NCBI GenBank assembly: GCA_913046155.1
Contig: CAJWRY010000001.1
Coordinates: forward strand, 1-64,000
Length of the DNA: 64,000 bases
Direction of reading: 5' to 3'
DNA from: an uncultured Candidatus Nemicrothrix sp.
GTDB taxonomy: Bacteria > Actinomycetota > Acidimicrobiia > Acidimicrobiales > UBA8592
Below the pieces are notes generated by a model. The model saw only the letters and a program-made list of their open reading frames with translations, was not told the DNA's origin and searched no databases. How positions within the stretch are numbered: the first letter of the stretch is position 1; every line of letters begins with the position of its first letter. This document shows, in pieces, positions 16,562-24,952 of this stretch. Position numbers and translations under genes: made by a program.

Positions 16562-18132
16562 TGACTTTTCTCCTTGCTTTTGATCAGGTCTTTAAGTTCT
16601 CCTTTGGCAACTTTACCACCAGACGAAATCGGAAGACTTTCTAGCACATTCAGCGTTTCTGGCCACCATTCAATTGAGACACCCTGTGCCCTAAGGAAGT
16701 GTCGTAATTCCTCAAGCGTTAGGTGCTCTCCCGCATGAAGCTGCACATAAGCAGCCGCTATTTCCCCGAGCTTTAGATCAGCCTTTGGCACAACAGCAAC
16801 CAACGATACTTTTGGATGCAACTCTACTTCCCTTTCAATGGCGACTGCAGATATATTTTTGCCACCGCGGATTATAATGTCCGACACTCTACCTGTTACT
16901 TTGAGCCAACCTTCAGAGTTAACTTCAACCAAGTCGCCCATTAGGAACCAACCATCATCTGTTATGAGCTCACGATTGGCATCCTTATCACTCCAATAAC
17001 CTAAGGATAGGGCAGGGCCTTTACATGCCGGCTGCCCTTCCCCTACATCTGCTATTCGCTGGCCAGTTGTAGGATCATAAAGGCGGACCTGCATTTCAGG
17101 AATTACCATCCCAGCAGATGTATAACGTTTGTTGGCGGGATCCCGAATCGTAGTTCCACTGAGAGTCCCCGTTTCGTTTGAACCATAGAAATTCAATACA
17201 CGACACCCAGACTTCTCCTCAAGTTCCTGCGCTCGGACGGGTGAAATTGACTCGCCTCCCGTGAAAATAACTCTTAGCGATGAAATATCAATATTTGAAC
17301 TAGCATCAAGAATCATGACAAATTGTGACGAGACTGCACAAAGTACAGTCACCTGATGCTTCTCTATCTGTTTAGCAGCTTCCTGTGCGTCAAAGCGCTC
17401 TTGCAACAAACATGGAACTCCTAAGAGTGTTGGGGTGATATGCGCTGTCCACAACCCAAAGCCAAAGGGGGCCGGAACTACGCTCATCCAAATCTCGTCT
17501 TTGTTGAGGTTCCCGAAATCAACGGCTTTTTTATGAAAATAGAACCATCGGTTTAGAGTTTGCATCACGCACTTTGGCAATCCAGTGGTTCCCGAAGTGG
17601 AATTCAAGAACCAAAGGTCAGATGGCCCAATAGCATTACCTTGGCATGTTTCAAAACTACCGGCGTCGAGTTCATTAAATTCACCCTCGACAGATACATA
17701 GTCAATTCCTAAGTGTTCTGAAATATCATCTACCGTTCCTAGCAGATTATTTAGCTTGGACAATAATAAAGAAGCACCTGTTACATCTGAAAGATATTTC
17801 AGTTCTTGTAACCCTGCTTTCCACCCTGCTCCGACTGCGACAACCCCCGCTATCTCACAGGCGAGATAACATACATGAACATCTGCATTATCGGGAAGCC
17901 AAACAAGAACTCTATCACCCAATGCTGACTCTCTTCTGATCAATTGGGCTAGATATCTAGCACTCTGATAATACTGTTCCCAAGAGATCTGATCTTCTCC
18001 ATTTTGATACGCAACTCCGGAGGGATTTCTTTGTGCATTTTCTTCAACGAAATCGGCGAGTCCTTTCGACTCCTCCCACCATCCCTCTTTGACGTATCTT
18101 TTGATCTCGGCTTCGCCTGCCCTATATTTCAT
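16558..18132 (-). CDS. Acyl-CoA synthetase (AMP-binding; benzoate-CoA-ligase-like)
   Basis: A 524-residue ANL enzyme. The phosphate loop is NSTSGTTGLPKCVMQTLN, in which Cys replaces the usual Gly/Ala after PK; the A5 motif is FYGSNETGT, the hinge DDGWFLMGDLVEV, and the C-terminal SSGGKVAKGELKD contains the adenylation lysine. FYGSNET instead of YGxTE resembles some aryl-CoA ligases. It heads the minus operon running to at least 12346. GGGTGA precedes the ATG. A cyclic or aromatic acid is a plausible substrate, unproven. Confidence 0.9.
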   Translation of the reverse strand: MKYRAGEAEIKRYVKEGWWEESKGLADFVEENAQRNPSGVAYQNGEDQISWEQYYQSARYLAQLIRRESALGDRVLVWLPDNADVHVCYLACEIAGVVAVGAGWKAGLQELKYLSDVTGASLLLSKLNNLLGTVDDISEHLGIDYVSVEGEFNELDAGSFETCQGNAIGPSDLWFLNSTSGTTGLPKCVMQTLNRWFYFHKKAVDFGNLNKDEIWMSVVPAPFGFGLWTAHITPTLLGVPCLLQERFDAQEAAKQIEKHQVTVLCAVSSQFVMILDASSNIDISSLRVIFTGGESISPVRAQELEEKSGCRVLNFYGSNETGTLSGTTIRDPANKRYTSAGMVIPEMQVRLYDPTTGQRIADVGEGQPACKGPALSLGYWSDKDANRELITDDGWFLMGDLVEVNSEGWLKVTGRVSDIIIRGGKNISAVAIEREVELHPKVSLVAVVPKADLKLGEIAAAYVQLHAGEHLTLEELRHFLRAQGVSIEWWPETLNVLESLPISSGGKVAKGELKDLIKSKEKSQ

Positions 18133-18247
18133 TCTAATTCACCCAGAAAAGCATGTTTAATCATCACCGTTCGCATTTAGAACGTCAGGCTTTAAAAATC
18201 GTCTATAGAGTAAATAACTCTCACACTCGAGATATGAAAAAGTTAGT

Positions 18248-19174
18248 TTATTTGATTTCAAGATTTCCGCCCTTGCGTTTAACTGTTCGTTGAGTTTGAG
18301 TTAAGTACACGCCACCGACGAGAATAATTCCTCCCAATATGGATATTATGCTTGGGAAGATACCCATAACTAACCACGACCAGAGCAGCGCAGATATGGG
18401 TACGGCGTAGTTATACGACATCGTTTTGTTCGCCTCAAGTCGTTGAAGAGCCCAATACCAGAGGTAGTATGCCAAGACGGTTCCGCCTATCGCAGTGTAA
18501 ATCATCCAACCCCATTGCGAACCTGAGAACTCACTGAGACTGTTCCCCGCTGATTTATAGAATGGAATCATCACAAATGAGCCGATGATTAAACAAATTC
18601 CTATTGTGCTGAAGGGATCCAAATCTCCAAATTCTCGCTTATACAGAACGTTAAAAATAGCCCATGTGAAGGGTGCTATTAGGCAAAGAGCAGCCCCCCA
18701 TGGATTGTCAACAGACAGTGCCCCTGAACCCGATCCAAAAGTGATGACTATTGCTGCCCCGAAAAAAGCTATGGCGAAGCCGGCTATTTGGATCTTTCTG
18801 AGTTTTTCTCGCAATATCCACCCTGATAAAACAGCAGCCCAAGCTGGTGATGTGGTGACAAGAACGGACGCTAATGAAGGTGACAGGTAGTTCTGTGAAT
18901 GGATCGCCGGAAGTTGGGAGCCCGGGATTCCAATTGCAGCTAAGAGAATTAATCGGCCAAATTTTTCTCGCGGGATTTTTGGTCTAGATTTTTTCATCAA
19001 AGCAAAAACGATGAGGAAAGATATTGATACTAAAACAAATCTTATAGTTATGATTTCAGTCGCTGAAACAGTCGGCAGTAGATACGCATAGGCAACAAAC
19101 ATCCCACCCCATAGCGCCACGGAAGAAATCAATGCCAGATGAATTTTTTGAAATTCTGTCAAAGTATTTGTCAT
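18248..19174 (-). CDS. EamA/DMT family transporter
   Basis: A 308-residue membrane protein with about ten predicted hydrophobic segments in two five-segment halves, the normal EamA (drug/metabolite transporter) layout. The chosen ATG at 19174 gives the usual N-terminus, IHLALISSVALWGGMFVAYAYLLP; a longer in-frame extension would overlap the divergent crotonase gene and lacks membrane character. Motifs include TTSPAWAAVLSGWILREKLRKIQIAGFAIAFFGAA in half one and PISALLWSWLVMGIFPS in half two. It probably exports small metabolites. Divergent from the gene at 19272 with about 97 bases between. Confidence 0.85.
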   Translation of the reverse strand: MTNTLTEFQKIHLALISSVALWGGMFVAYAYLLPTVSATEIITIRFVLVSISFLIVFALMKKSRPKIPREKFGRLILLAAIGIPGSQLPAIHSQNYLSPSLASVLVTTSPAWAAVLSGWILREKLRKIQIAGFAIAFFGAAIVITFGSGSGALSVDNPWGAALCLIAPFTWAIFNVLYKREFGDLDPFSTIGICLIIGSFVMIPFYKSAGNSLSEFSGSQWGWMIYTAIGGTVLAYYLWYWALQRLEANKTMSYNYAVPISALLWSWLVMGIFPSIISILGGIILVGGVYLTQTQRTVKRKGGNLEIK

Positions 19175-19271
19175 TTCTCGATGATTTCTACTCGTACAAA
19201 CTCCTATGAGTTTTACAATAAAGCAAAAGATTAATAGATTTTCTGAATAGCTGTTTAAGCAGGAGGAACAA

Positions 19272-20060
19272 ATGGAAGATATTCTCGTAGAGAGAAAGGG
19301 AGACGTACTCTGGATTACACTTAATCGTCCAGAGAGACTCAACTCGTATGGAAGGCAAACTATCGATGAGATAGTTCTTTCTTTGAGAGAAAATATGGAT
19401 GCGCGGGTGGGAGTAATCACAGGAAATGGTCGCGCTTTCTGTGCAGGTGGCTACCTTGGAAACCTAGCCGAAGCCGATTTCTGGAATGTTCGCACAATGT
19501 TCGTAGGAAGCTTAGAACTCTTTGACGCTATAAGGAATGCACCATTTCCAATTATTGCAGCTGTAAACGGAGGTGCATTTGGAGGTGGAAATGAGCTTGT
19601 CGTTATGTGTGATTTAGCCATAGCAGCTGAAAGTGCTCAACTAGGACAAACTGGAGTCAAAGTAGGAAGTGCTCCCGTGCTGGGAGGAACAAACCTTCTG
19701 GCCATGACTGTTGGTGAGAAACGAGCCAAGGAAGTATCATTTTTATGCAGAAAATATTCAGCTGAAGAGGCATATGAGCTTGGTTGGATTAATAAGGTTG
19801 TTCCCGATGAAATGCTCCATGAGGAAGTTGAGAGATGGTGCGAAGAAATAATCCAAATGAGCCCACGGTACCTTGAAGTTGCTAAAGCTAGTTCAAACGT
19901 TATGTACCATCAGATGAGAGACAATATGGTGAATAGCCTTGGTGCTCTCATACAAGCCATAGGATCACCGGACATGCTTGAGGGAGCAAACGCTTTTATG
20001 GAAAAGCGAAAACCTCAATTCCCCCCACGAAGTGGACCGGGAAACAAAAGCAATGACTAG
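19272..20060 (+). CDS. Crotonase family protein resembling MenB/BadI
   Basis: A 262-residue enoyl-CoA hydratase-fold protein with a strong AGGAGG ribosome binding site 5 bases before the ATG. GRAFCAGGYLGNL and NGGAFGGGNELVVMCDLAIAAE form the two halves of the oxyanion hole. The middle region, GQTGVKVGSAPVLGGTNLLAMTVGEKRAKEVSFLCRKYSAEEAYELGWINKVVP, is closer to dihydroxynaphthoyl-CoA synthase (MenB) and ring-opening hydrolases such as BadI than to plain hydratases. With the ligase that follows (8-base overlap), ring closure or ring cleavage of a CoA-bound ketone is plausible. It is not the menaquinone gene on context. Confidence 0.87.
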   Translation: MEDILVERKGDVLWITLNRPERLNSYGRQTIDEIVLSLRENMDARVGVITGNGRAFCAGGYLGNLAEADFWNVRTMFVGSLELFDAIRNAPFPIIAAVNGGAFGGGNELVVMCDLAIAAESAQLGQTGVKVGSAPVLGGTNLLAMTVGEKRAKEVSFLCRKYSAEEAYELGWINKVVPDEMLHEEVERWCEEIIQMSPRYLEVAKASSNVMYHQMRDNMVNSLGALIQAIGSPDMLEGANAFMEKRKPQFPPRSGPGNKSND

Positions 20061-21720
20061 ATTCTACGACGAGTATATTCCCAGCTTTCAAGATAGATCA
20101 GATTGGAATTCTCCTACTGTATTGAGACACCATGCTGAAGAGCGACCGAACTCTGTATACCTAAATGTTCCATGGGCTAATGAATCATACTCATACGCTG
20201 AAACCCTAGATATTTCAGAACGTGTAGCATCGGGGATGCTTTCGACGGGCGCTTCCTCCGGAGACCGTGTCCTAATCATGATTCCAAATTGCTCTGCTTA
20301 TATTTTTACTTGGTTAGGAAGTTCCTTAGCTGGTCTAGTTGAAGTTCCGATTAATACTGCTTACAAAGGTGCGTTTCTATCTCATCAAACTTCAACAACC
20401 TCACCAAAAATAGCGGTTATTGCTCCAGAGTACATTCCACGCATATTAGATGTTTATGAGTCTTTTGAATCTGTTGAACTTTTTATTTTGGTTGGCAAGG
20501 ATAATGACACAAACGCTGACATAAATACGTTAAAGAACTCGGGTAAGCAGGTAATCAATTGGGAGGACCTTCTAAGGTTTGAGAAAGTTGACCTTCCAAT
20601 AGTCAATTATTCAGACTTAGGCTCTATTTTTTTTACTTCCGGAACAACTGGTCTATCAAAGGGTGTGATGATGCCTCATGCGCACATGTATTTGTTCGCT
20701 GACGAAACGGTTTCTTTAACTCGCTTAACCGCGTCAGATACGTATATGTCATGCGGTCCACTCTTCCATGGAAATTCGCAATTTCTTGCTGCTTATCCGG
20801 CCCTGATAGCAGGAGCTCAATATGTTTTGCAGAAAAGATTCAGTGCGTCTGAATGGATAAATCAAATAAGAGATTCAAAAGCAACTGTCACTAACTTCAT
20901 AGGCGTGATGATGGACTTTGTTTGGCAACAGGAACCTCAACCAGATGATTTAGATAACGATCTGCGATGCGTTTTCGCAGCTCCAACGGCAAGTTCGATT
21001 TTAGAGGAATACAAATCACGTTTCGGGATTGAGGCATTTGTTGAGGTCTTTGGACTCACAGAAACCTGCATGCCCATACTTACGCCATACGGCGAAGTCC
21101 GCCCGGCTGGTGCTGCAGGCTTGCTTAATAAAGATTGGTTTGATATTCGCCTTGTTGACCCTGAAACAGACGAAGAGGTTGAGGTTGGATCTGTCGGGGA
21201 ATTATTGGTTAGACCTAAATTCCCCTGGACCACATGTCAGGGCTACTTCAACATGCCTGATAAGACATGCGATGCATTCCGTAACCTTTGGTTTCATACG
21301 GGCGACGGCCTAAAGAGAGATAACGATGGATGGTATTACTTTGTTGACAGGTTGAAAGACGCACTTCGCAGACGTGGAGAGAACATAAGCTCCTTTGAGA
21401 TTGAACAAGCTTTAATAAGTCACGAATTAATTGAAGAGGTAGCTGCTATAGGTGTACCAGCTGACCAAGAGGCTGGAGAAGACGAGGTAATGGTATTCGT
21501 TGTTCCTTCCCCTGGAAAGGTGATCTCGGCAGAAGCAGTTTGGGAGTATTCCGAAAAACAGCTCCCAGACTTCGCCATACCCAGATACGTACAGATTGTT
21601 AAATCACTTCCTAAAACACCATCGGAAAAAGTTCGGAAGATAGAGTTACGCGAAATCGGTGTTACAAATGAAACAAACGACCGCGGGCCCCAAAAGAGAA
21701 GGACACGAAGTGGAAAATGA
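20053..21720 (+). CDS. Acyl-CoA synthetase (AMP-binding)
   Basis: A 555-residue ANL enzyme. The start is the ATG at 20053, overlapping the previous stop by 8 bases. Motifs are FFTSGTTGLSKGVMMPHAH (phosphate loop), VFGLTETCMPI (A5), LWFHTGDGLKRDNDGW (hinge) and TPSEKVRKIEL with the terminal lysine. It resembles the CaiC/FadD3-like group that activates ring or carnitine-type acids. The gene sits between a MenB/BadI-like crotonase and the first copy of the two-repeat protein family, with overlapping ends, so all three are probably co-translated. The C-terminal 15 residues are unusually basic and may be non-functional extension. Confidence 0.9.
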   Translation: MTRFYDEYIPSFQDRSDWNSPTVLRHHAEERPNSVYLNVPWANESYSYAETLDISERVASGMLSTGASSGDRVLIMIPNCSAYIFTWLGSSLAGLVEVPINTAYKGAFLSHQTSTTSPKIAVIAPEYIPRILDVYESFESVELFILVGKDNDTNADINTLKNSGKQVINWEDLLRFEKVDLPIVNYSDLGSIFFTSGTTGLSKGVMMPHAHMYLFADETVSLTRLTASDTYMSCGPLFHGNSQFLAAYPALIAGAQYVLQKRFSASEWINQIRDSKATVTNFIGVMMDFVWQQEPQPDDLDNDLRCVFAAPTASSILEEYKSRFGIEAFVEVFGLTETCMPILTPYGEVRPAGAAGLLNKDWFDIRLVDPETDEEVEVGSVGELLVRPKFPWTTCQGYFNMPDKTCDAFRNLWFHTGDGLKRDNDGWYYFVDRLKDALRRRGENISSFEIEQALISHELIEEVAAIGVPADQEAGEDEVMVFVVPSPGKVISAEAVWEYSEKQLPDFAIPRYVQIVKSLPKTPSEKVRKIELREIGVTNETNDRGPQKRRTRSGK

Positions 21721-22567
21721 ACAAGATAAACAAACAGTAGTTTTCACAGATGAAATTTCAGGCCGAAATGTCGTAGCGATGGACTCTGCTTATGACGTCG
21801 ACCAAAGAAATACCGGAGCAGACGTTTGCGTGAACGCTTCATATTGTGGAGTACTACCTGCGCGATTTATTTCAGATCACGCTCCCCGCGCTGCAATTGG
21901 AATGGATTGTGCAGTGGGGCCTGAAGGTTCTGCCATAGCCGGACTATGGTTTCTTGAGGCTTTGAATATACCTGCCGCTGTAGCCGATGTTATGACTGCA
22001 CATCTTGGTAACGGTGTCCACTTATACGAGCATGGTGTCATTAGTTTCAGCAACCAACTGGCGAAAGATTGCGGAGTTAAGAAAGGTATGTCAGTTAAGG
22101 AAGCCGCTCTGTTGTTATTAACAATAGACACAGCGAACATGAGCTCTGCAGAAACCACAAATAGGACAATCATGCAAACATCATCTGATGGTCGTCATGT
22201 AGTTGCTACTGATTCAATTGCTTTCGCTACAGAGGAGGATAGCGAGCGTAACGTTCTTGTTACAGCTGGGCATACAGGCCGCTCAGCAGTGCCCTACTTG
22301 CTGAAAAGCAAACCTTGGGGATTTATATGCAGCGACGGTGGACGCGGAATGGATGACTCGGGTATTGCAGGGTTAATAATCGTCGAAGAGTTTGGATTGG
22401 CAGGCGCAACAGTCGATGCAAAACTTGCACGAATGGGAAGCGGATTATCCCATTACCATGATGGGGTTATTTCTGCAGTCAACTCTCATGCTCAAACAAG
22501 AGGAGTTGAGGTAGGAATGAGCGCATCGGAGGCCTCAAGTATTCTTTTGCAAAAGGCCCAAATGTAG
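21710..22567 (+). CDS. Two-repeat protein of unrecognised family (copy A)
   Basis: I do not recognise this family. The ~285-residue product consists of two similar ~120-residue halves joined by a short linker. Each half opens with GR.VVA.DS, has a SY.G/GHTGRSA..LL segment, then D..(G)..D..GIAGL...E, a G.G...Y..GVIS..N turn, and ends in GV..GMS..EAA..LL. No membrane segment or signal peptide is visible. The GTG start at 21710 has AGAAGG seven bases upstream; an ATG at 21668 in the same frame would overlap the ligase by over 50 bases. A homologue (copy B) lies at 42218-43090, also beside a CoA ligase, so a role with CoA thioesters is likely but unproven. Confidence 0.75.
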   Translation: MENEQDKQTVVFTDEISGRNVVAMDSAYDVDQRNTGADVCVNASYCGVLPARFISDHAPRAAIGMDCAVGPEGSAIAGLWFLEALNIPAAVADVMTAHLGNGVHLYEHGVISFSNQLAKDCGVKKGMSVKEAALLLLTIDTANMSSAETTNRTIMQTSSDGRHVVATDSIAFATEEDSERNVLVTAGHTGRSAVPYLLKSKPWGFICSDGGRGMDDSGIAGLIIVEEFGLAGATVDAKLARMGSGLSHYHDGVISAVNSHAQTRGVEVGMSASEASSILLQKAQM

Positions 22568-22604
22568 GAGAACTTACAAACGGGTAAAAAAGTGCAATTA
22601 ATAG

Positions 22605-22633
22605 TTGACCGTATCAATTAGTAGAACTTTAAT
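22605..22633 (+). promoter_or_regulatory. Sigma-70-like promoter of the Liv operon
   Basis: TTGACC (22605-22610) and TTTAAT (22628-22633) are separated by exactly 17 bases, giving a good -35/-10 pair about 60 bases before the substrate-binding protein gene. The first gene of the transporter operon starts at 22691. Confidence 0.55.
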
Positions 22634-22641
22634 GGACCGTA
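22607..22641 (+). repeat. Direct repeat overlapping the Liv promoter (candidate operator)
   Basis: GACCGTA occurs at 22607-22613 and again at 22635-22641, 28 bases apart, each followed by a similar CAA..TTA sequence. One copy overlaps the -35 box and the other lies just after the -10 box, a placement suited to a repressor or activator that senses the transported substrate. This is suggested by position only. Confidence 0.4.
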
Positions 22642-22650
22642 CAACTATTA

Positions 22651-22672
22651 CGAGCCGCTGAAAGCTTGCTCG
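22651..22672 (+). promoter_or_regulatory. 5' UTR hairpin before the substrate-binding protein gene
   Basis: CGAGC (22651-22655) pairs with GCTCG (22668-22672), with an inner GC/GC pair closing a TGAAA loop. It ends about 12 bases before the AGGGG ribosome binding site. It may stabilise the mRNA of this normally abundant binding protein. Confidence 0.4.
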
Positions 22673-22690
22673 TGCTTAAGAGGGGAAATT

Positions 22691-23983
22691 ATGAAAAGTA
22701 AACTATGGAAGTTGCTTGCAATTTTTGCTGTCTTAGGGCTAGTTGCAGTTGGCTGTGGAGATGATGATGACTCTGCAAGCAGTTCTGCAAGTGAAAGCTC
22801 AAGCAGTGAAAGCTCAAGCAGTGAAGCCTCAAGTAGTAGCAGTGAAGCTTCTAGCAGCGAAGCAGCTGAAGAAGAATGCGAACTAGCTCGAGGTGTAACG
22901 GAAGACAAAATACTATTTGGCTCTTCTCAACCAATGACCGGTAACCTAGCTGCCTTGGGAGAACAAGCTGTTCTCGCCATGGAAGTAACCCGAGATAGAA
23001 TTAACGAGGGTGGCGGCATAAATGGAAGAATGATTGAATTCATTGTCCAAGATGACGCCTATAACCCAGAGAAAACAGTTGCTAACGCACAATACTTTAT
23101 TGAGCAGGAAAATGTTTTCGCCATCTGGGCAAGCATTGGCTCAGCAACATTAAAAGCTGCTCTACCTCTACATGATGAGTCCAACACACCATCATTGTTC
23201 CCGTGGGCACAAGATTTGAGCTTCTATGATGTTAACAATCACCCACTGTTCTTCTCAGTTAACCCACCGGCTTATGCCCAGACAAAAGGGTTTGGAAATT
23301 ACCTAGTTGAGAACTTTGGAACTGATGGAATTAAAGTCGGATTAATGACAATTAACTCCGTTGACGGTGAGCAAACTGTTCAAGGATACAAAGACAGTAG
23401 CGGTGGAGACCTCCTTGTTGACGAACAAACATGGGAGCGCGATTCAACCACATACGGTCCGCAAATTCTCTCATTCATTGACTCAGGAGTAACAGATGTT
23501 TACGTTGGAACTGGTGATACTCAATTCGCTCAATTCCTTCTAGAAGCAGACCAACTTGGTTTAGATGCTCGATTCTGGGGCTCAACAGGAACAATTTCTG
23601 CGAACACAATTGAACTCGCAGGTGACCTATCCGAAGGTGCATACGGTGTTAACGTAATATCCTCAGCCACAGGTGACAAGCCTGGCCTGAATGCATATCG
23701 TGAAGCAATGTTCGCTGCAGGAGCAGAAGAAGCACAAATCAGCACTGCTAGCTTGCTCGCATACACTGGAGGTTTAGTCCTCGAAGAAATGCTAACACGA
23801 GCCGGTGAGTGCCTAACTGTTGAAAGCTTTGTTGCTGCTGGTGAAAGTATCAAAGACTTTGATACAGGTGGAATTATGCGTCCGCTCAACTTCTCAGCTG
23901 AGAACCATCTTGGAAACAACGATGTGATCATTTTGCAAGTACAAAATGGAGCATGGGAAGAATTAGTAGTAGGCCAAGAATAA
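22691..23983 (+). CDS. livK-like: Branched-chain amino acid-type ABC substrate-binding lipoprotein
   Basis: A 430-residue type I periplasmic-binding protein. The N-terminus is a lipoprotein signal peptide: a Lys-rich start, a hydrophobic core and the lipobox VAVGC near residues 16-20. A Ser/Glu spacer of about 40 residues follows, then the binding domain beginning near ILFGSSQPMTGNLAALGEQ, with INEGGGINGRMIEFIVQDDAYNPEKTVANAQ, all typical of Peripla_BP_6 receptors. It is the first gene of a full Liv-type importer (LivH, LivM-G, LivF). AGGGG precedes the ATG. The ligand may be an amino acid, but many relatives bind aromatic or other carboxylates, which would suit the neighbouring catabolic genes. 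Confidence 0.92.
   Translation: MKSKLWKLLAIFAVLGLVAVGCGDDDDSASSSASESSSSESSSSEASSSSSEASSSEAAEEECELARGVTEDKILFGSSQPMTGNLAALGEQAVLAMEVTRDRINEGGGINGRMIEFIVQDDAYNPEKTVANAQYFIEQENVFAIWASIGSATLKAALPLHDESNTPSLFPWAQDLSFYDVNNHPLFFSVNPPAYAQTKGFGNYLVENFGTDGIKVGLMTINSVDGEQTVQGYKDSSGGDLLVDEQTWERDSTTYGPQILSFIDSGVTDVYVGTGDTQFAQFLLEADQLGLDARFWGSTGTISANTIELAGDLSEGAYGVNVISSATGDKPGLNAYREAMFAAGAEEAQISTASLLAYTGGLVLEEMLTRAGECLTVESFVAAGESIKDFDTGGIMRPLNFSAENHLGNNDVIILQVQNGAWEELVVGQE
22781..22866 (+). repeat. Degenerate 15-bp repeat coding the Ser/Glu linker
   Basis: Units close to AGCTCAAGCAGTGAA recur from about 22796; the first two are identical (22796-22810 and 22811-22825), and later ones diverge. They encode the flexible, acidic spacer between the lipid anchor and binding domain. 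Length variation by slippage is possible. Confidence 0.75.
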
Positions 23984-24009
23984 CTGCTGCTAACAATTAA
24001 CTAATGACG

Positions 24010-24036
24010 GTTTGGGGCCCAGCTAGGGCCCCAAAC
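24010..24036 (+). terminator. Strong hairpin between livK-like and livH-like genes
   Basis: GTTTGGGGCCC (24010-24020) and GGGCCCCAAAC (24026-24036) form a perfect 11-bp stem around AGCTA. No T-run follows, so full rho-independent termination is not expected. A partial terminator or a 3' stabiliser that raises binding-protein expression over permease expression is likely. Confidence 0.6.
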
Positions 24037-24064
24037 TAGTCAGAATTCCAACGTCGGGAGAACG

Positions 24065-24952
24065 ATGGTTGAATATATCCAAATCGCTTGGCAGGGTCTT
24101 GTATCAGGTTTTGCATACGCACTAATCGGTCTTGCCCTTGTCATGGTTTACAAGACAGCCCGTATTCTTAATTTCGCAGCCGGAACAATGGCTGGAATCT
24201 CAGGGTTCCTTGCCCACTGGTGGGCCGCCGAACAAGATATGCCTTTTGGCGTTGCAATTCTATTTGCAATGATAATGACAGGCGCAGGTACTTACGTAGT
24301 TGAAAGATTAACCGTAAGACCCTTGGTAAAACTAGGCGATTTTCTCCCAATCGTTATCATGACTTTAGGAGTCGAAGAATTTCTAGCAAACGTGTCACTA
24401 TTGTGGTGGGGCGGAACCGCAAGGCGATACCGCGTACCTGGTGACATCGATCGAATTAACTGGCTGATTGGTGACTTTCGTCTAAATGCATGGCATTTAG
24501 TAGTCGCAATAACAACTTTCGTTACCCTGTCTATTGTCGGTTATATAATTAACCAAACCGAACTAGGCTTAGGCATGAAAGCATTCGCCGAAGATCAGGA
24601 TGCGGCGAAACTTATGGGCATCAAGGAATCGACCGTTTCAATTTGGACATGGGTATTATCAGCATTAGTTGGCGGAGTAACAGGAATCGTCTTTGCGCCT
24701 GTACTCTTCCTTCAGCAGGACTATATGAACATTATCTTCATCAAAGGATTCGTTGCTGCAATCCTCGGCGGATTCTTAAGCCTCTCTGGGGGAGTAGCTG
24801 GCGGGCTTCTTCTTGGCGAACTTGAGGCATTTACCATTAAGTGGGCCCCGAGAGAGTTTGCAGCCGCTTTACCAGTTGTAATTGTATTTATAGTTCTTCT
24901 CATTAGACCTCATGGTTTATTCACTAGAGAGAAAGGACACGAACGGGTATGA
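24065..24952 (+). CDS. livH-like: LivH-type ABC transporter permease
   Basis: A 295-residue inner-membrane permease with about eight hydrophobic segments. The N-terminal GLVSGFAYALIGLALVMVYKTARILNFAAGTMAGISGF is the standard LivH opening. The cytoplasmic loop GLGMKAFAEDQDAAKLMGI holds the EAA-like coupling helix, and the C-terminal part has FVAAILGGFLSLSGGVAGGLLLG. It follows the binding-protein gene after a strong hairpin, and its 3' end overlaps the LivM-LivG fusion gene by 4 bases. Forms half of the transmembrane channel. Confidence 0.92.
   Translation: MVEYIQIAWQGLVSGFAYALIGLALVMVYKTARILNFAAGTMAGISGFLAHWWAAEQDMPFGVAILFAMIMTGAGTYVVERLTVRPLVKLGDFLPIVIMTLGVEEFLANVSLLWWGGTARRYRVPGDIDRINWLIGDFRLNAWHLVVAITTFVTLSIVGYIINQTELGLGMKAFAEDQDAAKLMGIKESTVSIWTWVLSALVGGVTGIVFAPVLFLQQDYMNIIFIKGFVAAILGGFLSLSGGVAGGLLLGELEAFTIKWAPREFAAALPVVIVFIVLLIRPHGLFTREKGHERV

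Noticed and set aside
18248..19420. Longer EamA start at 19420
   Set aside because: The extra 82 residues lack membrane character and overlap the crotonase gene; ATG at 19174 fits the family.
24010..24036. Complete rho-independent terminator
   Set aside because: No T-run follows the stem, and downstream Liv genes have no other promoter seen.
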